Of a stretch of DNA of 64,000 nt, positions 1-12,078 are shown piece by piece; position 1 is the first letter of the stretch, and each line of letters opens with the position of its first letter. The notes beneath the pieces were generated by a model. That model did not search any database, was not told the DNA's origin, and saw only the letters and a program-made list of their open reading frames with translations. This stretch comes from Azadirachta indica (lineage: Eukaryota; Streptophyta; Magnoliopsida; Sapindales; Meliaceae), in NCBI GenBank assembly GCA_022749755.1, contig CM040452.1, positions 2,436,350 through 2,500,349 on the forward strand, in the 5' to 3' direction. A program made the translations under genes and the position numbers.

Positions 1-1099
1 TTAAGCTACTCTGTTAAGGGTCCAACAATGATATTCGTAGCCATACGAAATTCTATCTTTTATCAATATGGAATACATTTACGCTGGCCCCTGTACAAGA
101 AGGCCAAATACCTAAATGATTCTTAACCAAATGATTCTTGTGCAAGACCCAAAATCTAAACCCAATGGACAAGAACTTGACTTGAACACATTGGATAAAT
201 CCAACTCAAAATGTTTGGAAGTGATTAAATCATTCCAACTAAATTATAAGCAACCATGCCAGATACTGTATCTTACTAACTGAGATACAATAACAATTAG
301 TGCAGAATAAAGACAAAGCCATTATTTTTTAGAAGAAATATGATAAAAAGCCAAGTCAAGACTCCTTTGAACATATAAGGGTCAACTTTACCATATCTTA
401 TTAAATTCAAATTTAAACCAAAATAAATTTTTCTACCAGCTATTTAGGATCATAATGGTGATCAGGAATGCAAAATTACTTGCAATTGGTTTCTTCCGTA
501 TTGAATTATTGATCAACTATCTAAATTCTAGTCAGATCTCAAGCTTCTGACTAGAAAAGAAGTTATCAAAGAGACAGATTAAAACTAAGTGTTAACAACT
601 CAAATGTATTACTGCTACTAGGATCATTTTTATAATTACTCCATTTTCAGATTTTAAAAATTTATATCAACTTCAAAATCCTTCAGAAAAGTCCAGCTAT
701 ATTACAAACTAATGCTAAACAAACCGTTTTGCCACTAGAAACCAAAAATTATTTCAACCTCCAGATCAAGGGGGAAGCTTGGCAGCAGATTGTGCAGTTG
801 TATAATTCCAAGCTTAAGAGGATCTAACATGCAGGGCAGAAGCAGAAGAGTGAATTATTGTTAAGGTACCCACATTCAGCATCAGTGGAGAATGGTAAGA
901 TGTTCCCTAGTACCCAACCCACAAAATAAAAAAAATGCTGCCAATTTTTTCGAATGCTGACCTCAGCATCTGCCATATAGATTATCTCTTCATAAGAAGG
1001 AAGAGTGCTCCAAATTAGGTGATAGTATCAATTATTCAGCCTAGGAGAGAGGTCTGCTGAGTAGAGAAACAACTGGCCCAAATTAAACATATACCAAGA

Positions 1100-1215
1100 G
1101 AGGAACAATTGCAGGTGTGCTTTGCTCAGTATAATGAGAGATGCCAATAAATAAGGGTCGTGAGCTGGAAGGCCCTGGGTTTAAAACTTTTTTTTCCTTT
1201 TTTTTTTTTTTTCAA
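1100..1215 (+). mobile_element. Possible tRNA-derived SINE remnant
   Basis: A box-A-like stretch (TTTGCTCAGTATAATG) is followed about 45 bases later by a box-B-like stretch (CTGGGTTTAAAAC) and then a long T-rich tail. This is the order of pol III promoter elements in plant SINEs. The match is degenerate and I see no clear target duplication, so this is a weak call. Confidence 0.25.
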
Positions 1216-2469
1216 AGCAGGTTTTAAAACATACAGAGGCTAGAATCAAGCAAATTGTAGATAAGACAAAAAAAATGAACAGTATTATATTTCTAAACAA
1301 AGCCTTGAAAATTAAGCGTTAAGCAGGGCACCAACTTTCCTTCATCTTACTTTCCTGGCAGAATTCTTTGTTGAAATAAACTAAAGACAACCCATAAACA
1401 AGACAAAATAAGAAGCCTTACTGATAAAGCAGCTAAACATAACTAGTTCTTTACTAGAATTAAGTAATCCAAACTCTAAGAAAACTTAGAACTCCATTTT
1501 AAATATTTGAATATACTATTCATTACATGCAAGCAAATTAATATAATAGGATCCATTCTTCTGTCTCTGTGATTATGATGGCTATAACACATGACAACAC
1601 CAAAATCTTTCTGCGAAAGTCTTTCAAAGCATAGCATAGCCTATTTCAATAAGCATAGAGCCAATTCTGAGTAAGATCACCACTAAGTTTAGTTCCCAAC
1701 CTGATGGCAGGGGTATCTTTCCATGCTGGCCAAACAGAAACCAGTTTGTGATGCTTGCAGGGAATTTAGATCAAAACTTCTCTATGAAATTTGTTGAGAA
1801 CCAAAGTTAAAAGAAACAAAAAAAAAGAAAAAAAAAATCAAAGCATGGTATTCTGAACAGAAAATAACTATTTACCTACTGAAGGAAAGCCTTCAGTTAG
1901 TAACTGAACAAATTTAGACTTCCATGCACACAAATTGGAAACTCCTAACAAAAGCACTTGCGCAGTTTAATCCTATAGACTATCTATAAATTTAGTGTAA
2001 CTGATATTGATAACAGCAAGTTGCATGCCATTAACAATCCTGACTTAAAGGCACATTAAGATGCTCGGGTACCTAAGCCGTAATCATATTATAGATTACA
2101 AATACCGCAAATTGAAGCAGGTTTTTCCCAGGGTAAGAATTAACTTCTCTGTATTGCAATGTTAATATCTAAAAAGCTACTTTAATACAGACGTAAGAAA
2201 TAAAATATTTTCGCTGAATTAACATAAGATGCAGTGTTGAAAACTTAAGCACATGCACAACCTCTTACTAAACTGGGGTAAATAGTGGGGTTTGTGCTGT
2301 TAAACAACCTAACTCAGTATGACCGACAAAGGGATGTAGCAAACAGTCTTCAACAGCATAAACATGGACAGGTATTAACTCCAATACTTTATATTCAAAG
2401 TAAGAGTGTAAGAAAATCTTATGGCCTAAATATATAACATGAATAAAATAAAAATGAAGACATAGTAAG

Positions 2470-2732
2470 CAGGGCCAGAGCCAAAAATGGATAACTTGGG
2501 GTAAGTGGGTTGCGGGCGGCCAAAATGTTTAACAAGTAAAGTTAGTCAGCTAATATTTTAAAAACGATTAATAAAATAAGGAGTAAATGGATAACTTTGC
2601 AAAGTACAAGGGCCAAACCATATATAAGTCTAAAAAATGGGTCTAAAACATAAATATTATAATAAAAACTCAAAAAAATTGTGGGACCTGGGGGCCAGGG
2701 CCCCCTCAGGCCCTAACTATGCTCTGCCAATG
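2470..2732. mobile_element. Non-autonomous hAT-like element (GGGGCGGAG family)
   Basis: About 263 bp with degenerate terminal inverted repeats (CAGGGCCAGAGC at the left, the complement of CATTGGCAGAGC at the right). The 8-base flanks are similar: ATAGTAAG and ATAATAAA, 6 of 8 identical, as in an old hAT target duplication. No coding capacity. It lies in an intron of the homoserine dehydrogenase gene and resembles the element at 50584-50839. Confidence 0.5.
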
Positions 2733-3369
2733 ATAATAAACAAGCTAGAAATGATAAATATTTGGGCAACATGACTGATACTGGAAGCACCATAGTTTGA
2801 TTTTACATTCTCAGTTAACTTTGCCATCAGTAATGATTTTAGTATGATTTCAAGACACTTACATGTTATTAACAAATGAAGGCGCATTTTCCATCTTTAT
2901 GTGTCTCAAACACAGGTAGACACTAGATTCTATCTCCAGCACCTTAACCCTTTGCCTTTTATCTCCCACTACCAATTCTCTAAATAAAATCATATTGTAA
3001 AATCAGTCTATTCAAATGACCAAGCAATTCAATCATCCAACTTCAAACTTCAACTTTTTCTCTTTATTAAAATTATTAAATTAACTGAATATTGAACCTC
3101 AAATATCCAATCTAAATTGCGCAGACTTCTAAACAATGAATATAAGGAAACCAAATTATCGTACTTCATATTCATTAAAGAGACAAGAAAGTGATCAGAC
3201 TCCCAACATATTGTACCTGAGCGTCTTATCAGTGAATTATTGCTTGATTAATTGTGCACTACATATTTATTGCTGAATATATGAGTGTCTTAGTGTGTAA
3301 TATTTGTTGCTGAATATATGAGTGTCTTAGTGTGTATTTGATAAATTTTGTAAAGAATGGTCTTAATAC

Positions 3370-6300
3370 CTTGAGCCCTCAATTACACAGACATAACGGA
3401 GAACATTCCCATTCTGAGAAGCCTTTCTAACTCTCTCCTCAATATCCTTATCAAGCAATGGAAGCCCATTGCTCATGAAGTCTTCCACAGACATTACACC
3501 AGGTCCCATTTCTTCAGGGTACAAACTCTGAATCTATGAAACAAAAAATATTAAAAAAAAAAATCAGAAGGACTAGGTCTAGGATAATTTTAAGATTTGT
3601 ATGACCGTAAAGAACAAAAAGGTTGAACTAAGCCCATAATAAATCATGGCATTCATTTGAAAAATGAAAACAAATAAAAAACTAACTGCACCTACTTTGA
3701 TGCTATCCATGTTGATTCGCCTTCCTAGAAGTCGAGAAAGGATCAAAGCCTGTTTCAACATCAATAAAAAACAAATAATGGGATGTAAATATAATGTATG
3801 ACTTAACATTTAGACAAACTTATCCGTAATTGTATATTCTCACTAACAAAACGAATCCCTTGACAACCCTTGCATTTAAAATCTCTTGGACAATGAAATG
3901 ACTATCTAATTACATCAAAATGAGTCATGACAAAAAGAAGTTTGACCAACTGCTAAATTTAACAAGCCTTGGCATAAATACAGTTATAGATGAAGGAAGA
4001 ATCAACCAATTATTCAGGACATATCAGCTCATTTACAAAAGCCAAAAAAGTCTTTTAGAGGGTCAAAACACTGCACATCACAAAATGAATTTATGAATAT
4101 TTGTGCATACTTTTAAAAAAAGAACAATAAAGAGATTATTCTGCTCATTACAATTTTGCAGGATCAAACGATCATCTAAAGCATGATTCATTCACAAGGA
4201 CATACAAAGTTAATAACAGGGATCATTCACGTCTGACATAAGACATGATCATAATGTACTAGCAATCCTAAGGTTCATCTGACAGACTGCAAACATTTTA
4301 TATCTAATAACATCATAACTCAAAGGATGGGAGCCTAAAATAGCATAAAAGCAACTAAAACACAATATTGGGAACGTAAAATATCCAGACCTTCCGAGCA
4401 ACATCCATCCCACTGAGGTCATCGCGTGGATCTGCATTAAACCTTATTAAAAAACCATACTAAAAGAACTCTAGTTATAATATTTAACAGTAACTAAAAA
4501 CTGAAACATTAAATAAGATAACAATACTTTTCTAGTAAATGATATCTGAGAAAAACTTATCACAACAATTTTTTTTTTTTCTTTTCAAGCCAAGGCTTCC
4601 AGTGAGGAGCTTGTATATACTTGTGTTTTTAACTCTTTAAAAACACTTTAAGGACACAAGAATTTGCATATTGAAAATTGCAACAAGACTTGGTACATTT
4701 ATGAATAATAATTAAGTTAATACTCTTTGCAAATTACTCATTGACTTGAATTAGAATAATTAAATCTCAATCTTATATCATAATTGGGCCCTTTAACATG
4801 ACTGATATCAGTCCTTACAAAAAGCCTCAAATCTATATTATTTGGAAAATTAATAATGAAGAGCCTGTACTTCACAAATTACAATCATGTGCAACAATAA
4901 AAGCATGAGTGTATCAAAGTTCTTGCTTTAGTCTTATTTTTATCATGATTTCAACTCCATAAATTTGGAGCCCCTCAGATATGATTAAAGATAACTGGGC
5001 TTTGTTCCAATGTTTTAATTACCTAGACCAAATCAAAGAAACCCCCTTTTTTCAGTTTACGTTTCAAAAAACTAAATGCTTAATGCTCATAAGCTCAACC
5101 TTCTCCCTTAATATCTTTGAATATTTCCCTTAAGATGCATCTACCCTTTTCTCAATGCTAAGTTAAACATATTTAAAATATCTAAATGATTGAAAATAAA
5201 TTATATCTAAGTAATTTTTTTATCTGAATTCTCAATGAATCTAAAATCTAAATAAATCTTGTTTTGAAGATTACAATTGTGTCAAATATTTAGGAAGTCA
5301 AACCAATTGTTTTTTCACCTATCATTGTTGGAAGAGTCAATAAAGATTTGGCATGGTAAAGATTAAACAATGACATACATTGGTTATTCTTATCCTTTAG
5401 GCTGTGGGCATCTATTGGACAAATGGAATTCTTTCACAAGCTTTTGTATTTTCTTATCTTCAAACAAACATTTTATTAGAGTAAAAAACATTGAAGAAGA
5501 CAGTAAAAAGTCAGCTATTGCATCATATTGACAATATTTGATATATGTATGACTATTTGGGGAAGTGATACTATAGCAAGAAAACAAAATCTACCATAAA
5601 CTAAAATAGTGTGAATTTAATCTTTTTGAAATTCTTACCATATGATTTCTGTTATTAAGAGTGCAAAGCATTTAGTTACAAATTTCTATACCTTCATCCA
5701 CATAATCAGAAAAAGCAACAGAATAAGCTCATCCAAAATTATGATTTACAGCAAATACATAAATTTAAAATTAAATTAAACCTGGTTCAGTATATCCCAG
5801 ACTTTTAGCAGCTTTAACAACTTGACTTAATGGTTCCCCATCTTCAAGCTCGCTCATTACATACCCCAGTGTACCTATTACAAACATGTAATGCAAATGG
5901 CTAATATTCATATATGAATGACGGCTACACCAAAAAGCAAGCAAGCCACAGGAAAAGCATGAAACAAGTATGTGAAGGTAGAACGAATACCACTCAGACT
6001 TCCCACAACACGACAGACAGGGTCTCCTGATAAAAGAATGCGATTTAAGGATGCTATAACAGGAAGGCCAGCACCAACCTATCAAGAGACAAACATCAAA
6101 TCACTAGAAAATAATTACGACACTTCATCAATCATGTCCATGTACTAAATGAGCCAAAAAATAATAAAATTCTCAGCTAAGAGTACAACAATAAATTTAT
6201 TTCACTGCCAGAAAAAGAAATTACAGTTCAGACTGCAAACTCTGCAATGAAAATCTCAAAAATTATAAGAAAGAGGGGAAGAGAGACAGAGAGAGAGAGA

Positions 6301-8951
6301 GAGTAGATAAGGACCGAAAGCTTTAGGTCCTAAAAAATCTTATATGCTCAACGGACTAACATCAGATGCGGAAACATAGAAGTACTCATCCTTGGTAGCT
6401 GATAAATTTTATAAATTCTAAAAAAATATCCAATGAATTACAGGAATCAGTAGGTGAGAACTCAATTCTCTAGACTTAAAACAAGATATATATTTCTTAT
6501 CTTCCTATGGGAGCCTTATGATGCTTTTGCTATCCAGAGAACTCTTCATGACACTGTCCCTTGACTACATAATGATTCTGTTTTGTTCTCTTTAAAAGCT
6601 CAGGTCCAACTCTCTTAATCTCTTAATTTCTTGCTAAAAATTAGTCCCAAAATTTATCACAGATATGTAATTCTGTCACAGAACCACACATTTCACAAGC
6701 TTCAAAGTATAGGGAACTAAATTGCAATTCATAACTCCAGGCATTACCTAATATAAAAATGGATCTTGCTTTGAGCAATGAGTACATAGATAGCATTAAC
6801 ATAGTTTCAGAATTGATTATATTCATCCCTTCACTCAATCTTATATGTTGTAGCTCAGTCACATCTGTTTACTCAGTTTCAACCGGCATTCCTTTTAAAA
6901 AACTTCCATGAGTACCAATATTAGCACCATCAAGAAAAAACTTGACTTACAGTTGACTCATGTCGAATACGACGTGGATGTGAGACCAATTTGTCATAAT
7001 CCTCCTACATGACACAGCAGCATAAGATTTTACAGATATTTGACACACAATAGCAACAACTTGTTAAACATGAATAGTGAACAAAGCAATATGGCAAACG
7101 GAGAGACAGCAAATAAGAAAGATTTTCCCCTAAAAGAAGTATAATATACGCTCTTCTGATTCCATTTAGCGTACGCAGTGAGTGATTTAAAAAGTACAAA
7201 AAATATCAAATAATGTTCCTTAGAAAAATGCAAAAACATTAAAGCGACATTTAATAGCTGCAAGGAAACTTCTCGTTTCATTTGAAAATTTTATAACATT
7301 TAACACTAAGAATAAGTCATCTAAAATGGTAAGATGAAATTTATGGCATGGTATTATTTGATGTCCACAAGATATGCAACCATTTCAAGTCTGTCCAATC
7401 AAGTCTAGCGATGGTTAATCACAATGTGTCTACTCATGTCAATGAAATTACACCTAAAAATGATATCCAGAAACCAAAAAGAGAATGATGCAATCATATG
7501 ATGATCATACATGCATAAATGTGTCCAATTACAACCAAAGAGCAATGCCTTCTAAAGTTATTACCATCGAAGACGTAAGAGGCTTCTTATTTGCCAAGAC
7601 AATGCAACAACCCAAATCAACCACACTAGTTAATACTCCAACAGTCTCAGAACTGGCTGAGCAATCAACAATTACCAAACCTGTTACAAGGTTAAAAACA
7701 CAAAATCAGGCTTCAAATAATGTTAAATGAAGGAAATAACTGGTAAGATGAAAATTTAAACACATATAAACTAGGGGTGGCAATTTGGGTCACAACACAA
7801 TTATTCAACTCGAATTCAATGCAAAACGGGTTTGGGTTTGAAAAAATTTACATGAATATAATCATATCATATTCATATTTCATCTTCTTAACCTGTTTTT
7901 TCATTTAAAACACATTTACAATCCATTTAGAATTATTATTAATTTTTATTGTATTTGTAAAACATTTAAAATGAAGAAAAAAAATGTTTATATTACCCTG
8001 CCCAAATGCAATGTCTAAACAAACTCAATATATAAATGTAAGAAAAATACTAAAAACACGAAAAATAAAAATTAAAAGTCCTAATTTTATTTAATCATGT
8101 CTGAACGAGAATAATTGGTCAAAAAAAATCATCATGTCTAAACAAATTGTATCATGATACAATATGATTCGTTTATATAGAATTAATATACAGGTTGTAT
8201 CTCTATTAGAATTTTTGACACGATTACTGGATTCCTATTGGCTGAAAATTTTGTTATACCTACTAATGACATGACACGAGTACCATTCCTTTACATATAT
8301 TGCCACCCCTAATATAAACACAAGTAACATGATAAATGCCACAAACCTGTTGAGTTACCCAGAACAGATGCAATTTCCATAAGTTTTCCCCTCAGCTCTG
8401 AATACAAAAACACTTGGCATTCACCTTCATTAAAGAAATAACGGCAACCCAAAAGAAAAACATAAGAAATAAACAAAATAGTAGTATATCCTCATCAACA
8501 AAACAGCCATATTCAGAAAAATTACCAAAACCACCAAGTGTTGAGAGAGAAGAACTTTCCGACTTGACCCGGCAAATTTCCGATAAGGAGTGATCATTTA
8601 ACTCCCTTGCCGATACATCCGACGTAGCAACCAATGATTTACTGTCGCATACTCCCACCACTCGCAAATGGACTCCCTGTAAACCGACGCTAGTAAAATT
8701 GCTAGTTCATCTCCTTTCAAACGAAATTTGATTATTAAAGCAAGACTAATCATTAGACGATGAATCTCCGCACGAAATTATCGTACAGAAATATCATAAG
8801 AAATCAAAAACGATTCATTTTCTGGGAAATTAGAAAAGAAATGTACCAGTTTGGCGTGAAGAGATCGGCAGGAGACAATGTGCTGGAGGAGCTGGCGTCC
8901 AACGCCTCCACAGCCCATCAGAATCAGAGGGATAATCTTCGCCGTTGCCAT
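3370..8951 (-). CDS. Homoserine dehydrogenase family protein (3' end missing)
   Basis: Monofunctional homoserine dehydrogenase-like protein, homologous to Arabidopsis At5g21060. The family reduces aspartate semialdehyde to homoserine in the threonine/methionine branch; activity of this plant monofunctional subfamily is less certain than that of the bifunctional aspartokinase enzymes. Ten exons join in frame: 8847-8951, 8526-8676, 8347-8397, 7565-7680, 6951-7004, 5991-6078, 5782-5874, 4391-4431, 3696-3749 and 3370-3533, giving about 305 residues. The start MATAKIIPL leads straight into the Rossmann motif GCGGVG (residues 12-17). Later landmarks are VDCSASSETVGVL, LANKKPLTS, GAGLPVIASLNRILLSGDP and RLLGRRINMDSIK. 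The C-terminal 70 or so residues expected from the family are not in the window. No transit peptide is evident. Intron 3 carries a hAT element. Confidence 0.93.
7772..8311. mobile_element. Non-autonomous hAT transposon (MITE), 540 bp
   Basis: Perfect 13-base terminal inverted repeats (TAGGGGTGGCAAT and its complement) are flanked by a perfect 8-base target duplication ATATAAAC (7764-7771 and 8312-8319), the diagnostic hAT footprint. It has no coding capacity. It sits in intron 3 of the homoserine dehydrogenase gene, between exons 8347-8397 and 7565-7680, and both splice junctions look intact. The perfect duplication suggests a fairly recent insertion. Confidence 0.88.
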
Positions 8952-11500
8952 CTCCGACGAACTTTGTTCGACTGTTGTTGGCTTCAGTTCTCTTTGACTT
9001 GTGATTACTACTATGCCTATGCAGGTTGTTGCTCCCCACTCTCACAAATGTGGCGACTGGTGATTCCGAACAAGTGTAACCAGTTGGCTGTCGCGATATA
9101 TTGAAAAAAAAAAATTACTTCTAAACCCCTCAACGTATGGTAAATATGACAACAGAATTCGAGTTAAAAATAACTATCAATCATACCCTTTTATTACTTT
9201 TTGCATTTAACCTTTACTAAATAGTGCAATGTTATAAATACTTCTATTTTTTTTGTCTCTAACTAATTCATCGATATAAATGCCCCTATAATCTATACTG
9301 ATCAACATATTAACATAAATAATCTTATTTTATAATTAACAAAATGTGAGAGTTACCTATGTTAATACGCTGGTAAATATAAATAGTAGAAAAGGTAAGT
9401 GAAGAGATTTTGTTGATAATTATTCTTAACTTAAAATCTCATTCTCATATACCACCTAGATTTAGCTTGGGTCTCTAAAAGACATGACCTTTTCTACCAT
9501 GTGTCGGGTTTATTCCTACTATATGTAGAACCATTCACCAGAAATAGAATCTATTATATTTAAAGTGTTTGAGGTAAGAGAAGGTACAATAAATAAGGAA
9601 AAAAAAATGAGAGAGACTTTATGAATTATGAGGTAAAAAAGAAAATAAAAAACAAGTTAAAAATTTAATTAATGAATATAAAAATATTTATTTTATTTTA
9701 TTTTATTTTATTTCATTCAATCTACACTCTTCATATACCCTTGATCTAAGAGTTAATAATTAAAGTAAAAAAAGGTGAAAAAATATAAGGTTGTTGATCA
9801 TATATATATGGGGATGGATTAACAGCATCATAAGATTACACATATTCTTACACTATATGTGTGTGTGTGTGTGTGTCAAATTTAATCTTAACTATTAAAT
9901 GTATTTAAATTCAACAATCAATAAATAATATAAAGATGTATAAACTTATAGGGCTATTCTCCCGCTATGGGAGTAAACAATTTAAGTTGTCTTATTATAT
10001 TTATATCATGTCAACGAAGGATATAATATATTTGAAATTAACCCAAGACCCATTTAATAATTGTATCAAGAATTGAAACACAAAATTGATATGATTTTTA
10101 AACGGATTAAGCAAGTTATATCGATACCACTTGCTTAACATATATTTTAATATATATACTAAAATATTTATAATACTTCTACTCAAATATGAATAAATTT
10201 TATTTTAAACAACATTGATTAATTCAACATTTTTTAAAACTGTAAAAAGTATAAATAAATACTTTTAAAAATGAGAAAATATAACTCAATATTTTTAAAA
10301 TATGAAAAAAATATAATAAATCTATTAAATCATAAACGAGTTAGTATGATATAATTACTCAAATAATTAATCATGTTATAAACGAGTTCATATATTAAAA
10401 TCTCTAATCGGAACCCAATTCAATTATTAATTATAAATGAGTTTACGTATTCGTCAATAGTTGTCCCTATGCTTCTTGTTGCATTGCTATATTTAATATT
10501 CAACCAGCATTGCTACCAACTAACGTAGTCAAAATAAGGAAAGATATTAAAACCAGAATTTCAAAAAATTTTCATAGAAAACATAATTTTTATTGATCAA
10601 GAAGACTATTAAACAATAATTTCACTTGCTTAATTGCTCTCCTAAGTTAATTCAAAGAAGAAAATAAATCATACATAAGCAAGATAACTAAGTCTTTAAT
10701 AATATATCAAATACGACAACCTAAATTGATAAAATAATAAAGACTTTCAAACTAATTAGACTTCAATTTTGCCATACATATATTAGTCTTGACATTATAT
10801 TATCTATTTACATATGTGAAAGAAGAAGAAAAAATTTATAATTTTTTCATGAATTTTCATAATTTCAATTAAAAATAGTTCTTATATGTAATTTTAAACA
10901 CTTGCCATCCTTGTAATATTAGACTTTATAATTATATGAACAAAAAGTAACCAAAATTATTAAATACCCAAGTATGATAAATTGCCTAATTTCTAGGGGC
11001 TTAAGTGACAACTCACGCAAAAACCTTTTCTTACTTGGGAGCTACTACAAATTTCAGTGGAGATTTTCGGAAGGGATAACAACAACATTGTCCTCTCTAA
11101 AGTTTTATTTAATAACAAATTTGTACATATTTTCCTAAATCGTAGCAATTTAGTCCCCAAAGTGAATGCTCTCTGCTTTCCAACTAGTCATTTCCAACAT
11201 GCGCCATCATTTTGGGGTTAAAATGTCCAAATTGAGAAAACTATGTCAAATTTTGTTGTTTTGTTAAAGGTTTAAGGAGGAAAATATTATTACCCCTTTC
11301 CACACAAAGGTGAAACAAACCCGAAAAGCTGATCGGGTCAAAATCAAAACCCGGAAAAAGATCCATGAAATATCCGGGTTGAGTTGTCAGCACCAATACA
11401 ATACAATTGGGGACGGGGGTGTTTAAGGTTTCATTTGGGAAATTTAAATAAAGTTAAACCACCAATATTAGGGTTTCCCACAATTCTCAATTTCTCTCCC
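8952..11500. other. Divergent intergenic region with two promoters
   Basis: Spacer between the divergently transcribed homoserine dehydrogenase gene (minus) and FRS3 (plus). The first 150 bases beside 8951 are GC-richer and probably the 5' leader of the former. The middle is AT-rich, with a TTTTA repeat near 9689-9710 and a (TG)n microsatellite at 9859-9876. I see no coding sequence. Core promoters should lie near 9050-9200 (minus) and 11400-11560 (plus), but I cannot place start sites. Confidence 0.6.
9859..9876. repeat. (TG)n microsatellite
   Basis: A run of about nine TG dinucleotides in AT-rich intergenic DNA. Confidence 0.9.
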
Positions 11501-11614
11501 AATAAAATGATGTGATCAAACCCTCACTCCCGCCCTAATACTGGTTCTGTCTCGCCAATTCATCTTCGTTGTACACTATTATTCACTCTGCACTTCAGTT
11601 TTCTTTAACATAAG

Positions 11615-11991
11615 GTACTCTTCTTCTTCTTTTTCTTCTTCTCTCTGGTGTGTGTACTTGTTGTTTTGAGTGTTTACTTGATACTGAGTGTTGAGTTTCT
11701 TGTTTGGTGGAGTTTTACGTGTGGAATTTGTATGTTGTGGGTTTCAGCTACTTGAAGTTGAATTTCTTTGTTGTGTTTTGTTTTGGAGTGAAATTATGAG
11801 AACATGAAATAATGGGAATTGGGTTGCATTATGAGTGAGTTTTTGGTTAATTAAGATTTTAAATTCTTTTTCTATTTTATGTTTGTTTATTCTTTCAACT
11901 GTGGTTTCTTGAAAATCAAACTGAATGTTGTTGCCCTTTTCTTATATATATGGTGTTATTTCCGAATTGAAATACTTAAAACTATGTGCAG
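11615..11991 (+). other. 5' leader intron of FRS3
   Basis: A GTACTC donor follows AACATAAG, with a pyrimidine-rich tract after it, and the acceptor is ATGTGCAG at 11991. Removing these 377 bases leaves a leader that runs to the ATG at 12079. Leader introns are common in FHY3/FAR1 genes. The assignment rests on splice motifs and a composition change only. Confidence 0.55.
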
Positions 11992-12078
11992 ATTGCGTTA
12001 ATGAGACTGAAAAGCATGTATGGTACTAGTGCACAATTGGCTCTTAATTAGTATAAAACAAATAAATATAAAGTTTGT

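Larger units (their letters stand above)
1..3369 (-). other. Intron sequence of the homoserine dehydrogenase gene, left edge
   Basis: Gene-free stretch after the last visible splice donor of the minus-strand homoserine dehydrogenase gene (AG/GTATTAAG just left of 3370). I looked for the conserved C-terminal exon (region ending in a GAGAGNDTTAAGV-like motif) and did not find it, so this is read as one intron of more than 3.3 kb running off the edge. It holds a T-rich tract near 1189-1213, a hAT-like short element at 2470-2732, and otherwise featureless AT-rich sequence. Confidence 0.6.

Noticed and set aside
3579..4437. Two minus-strand open frames of 62-76 codons
   Set aside because: They are real homoserine dehydrogenase exons (3696-3749 and 4391-4431) read in the wrong frame or through introns, not separate genes.
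7485..7730. Plus-strand open frame of 81 codons
   Set aside because: Antisense to the homoserine dehydrogenase exon 7565-7680, whose splice sites and protein match the family.
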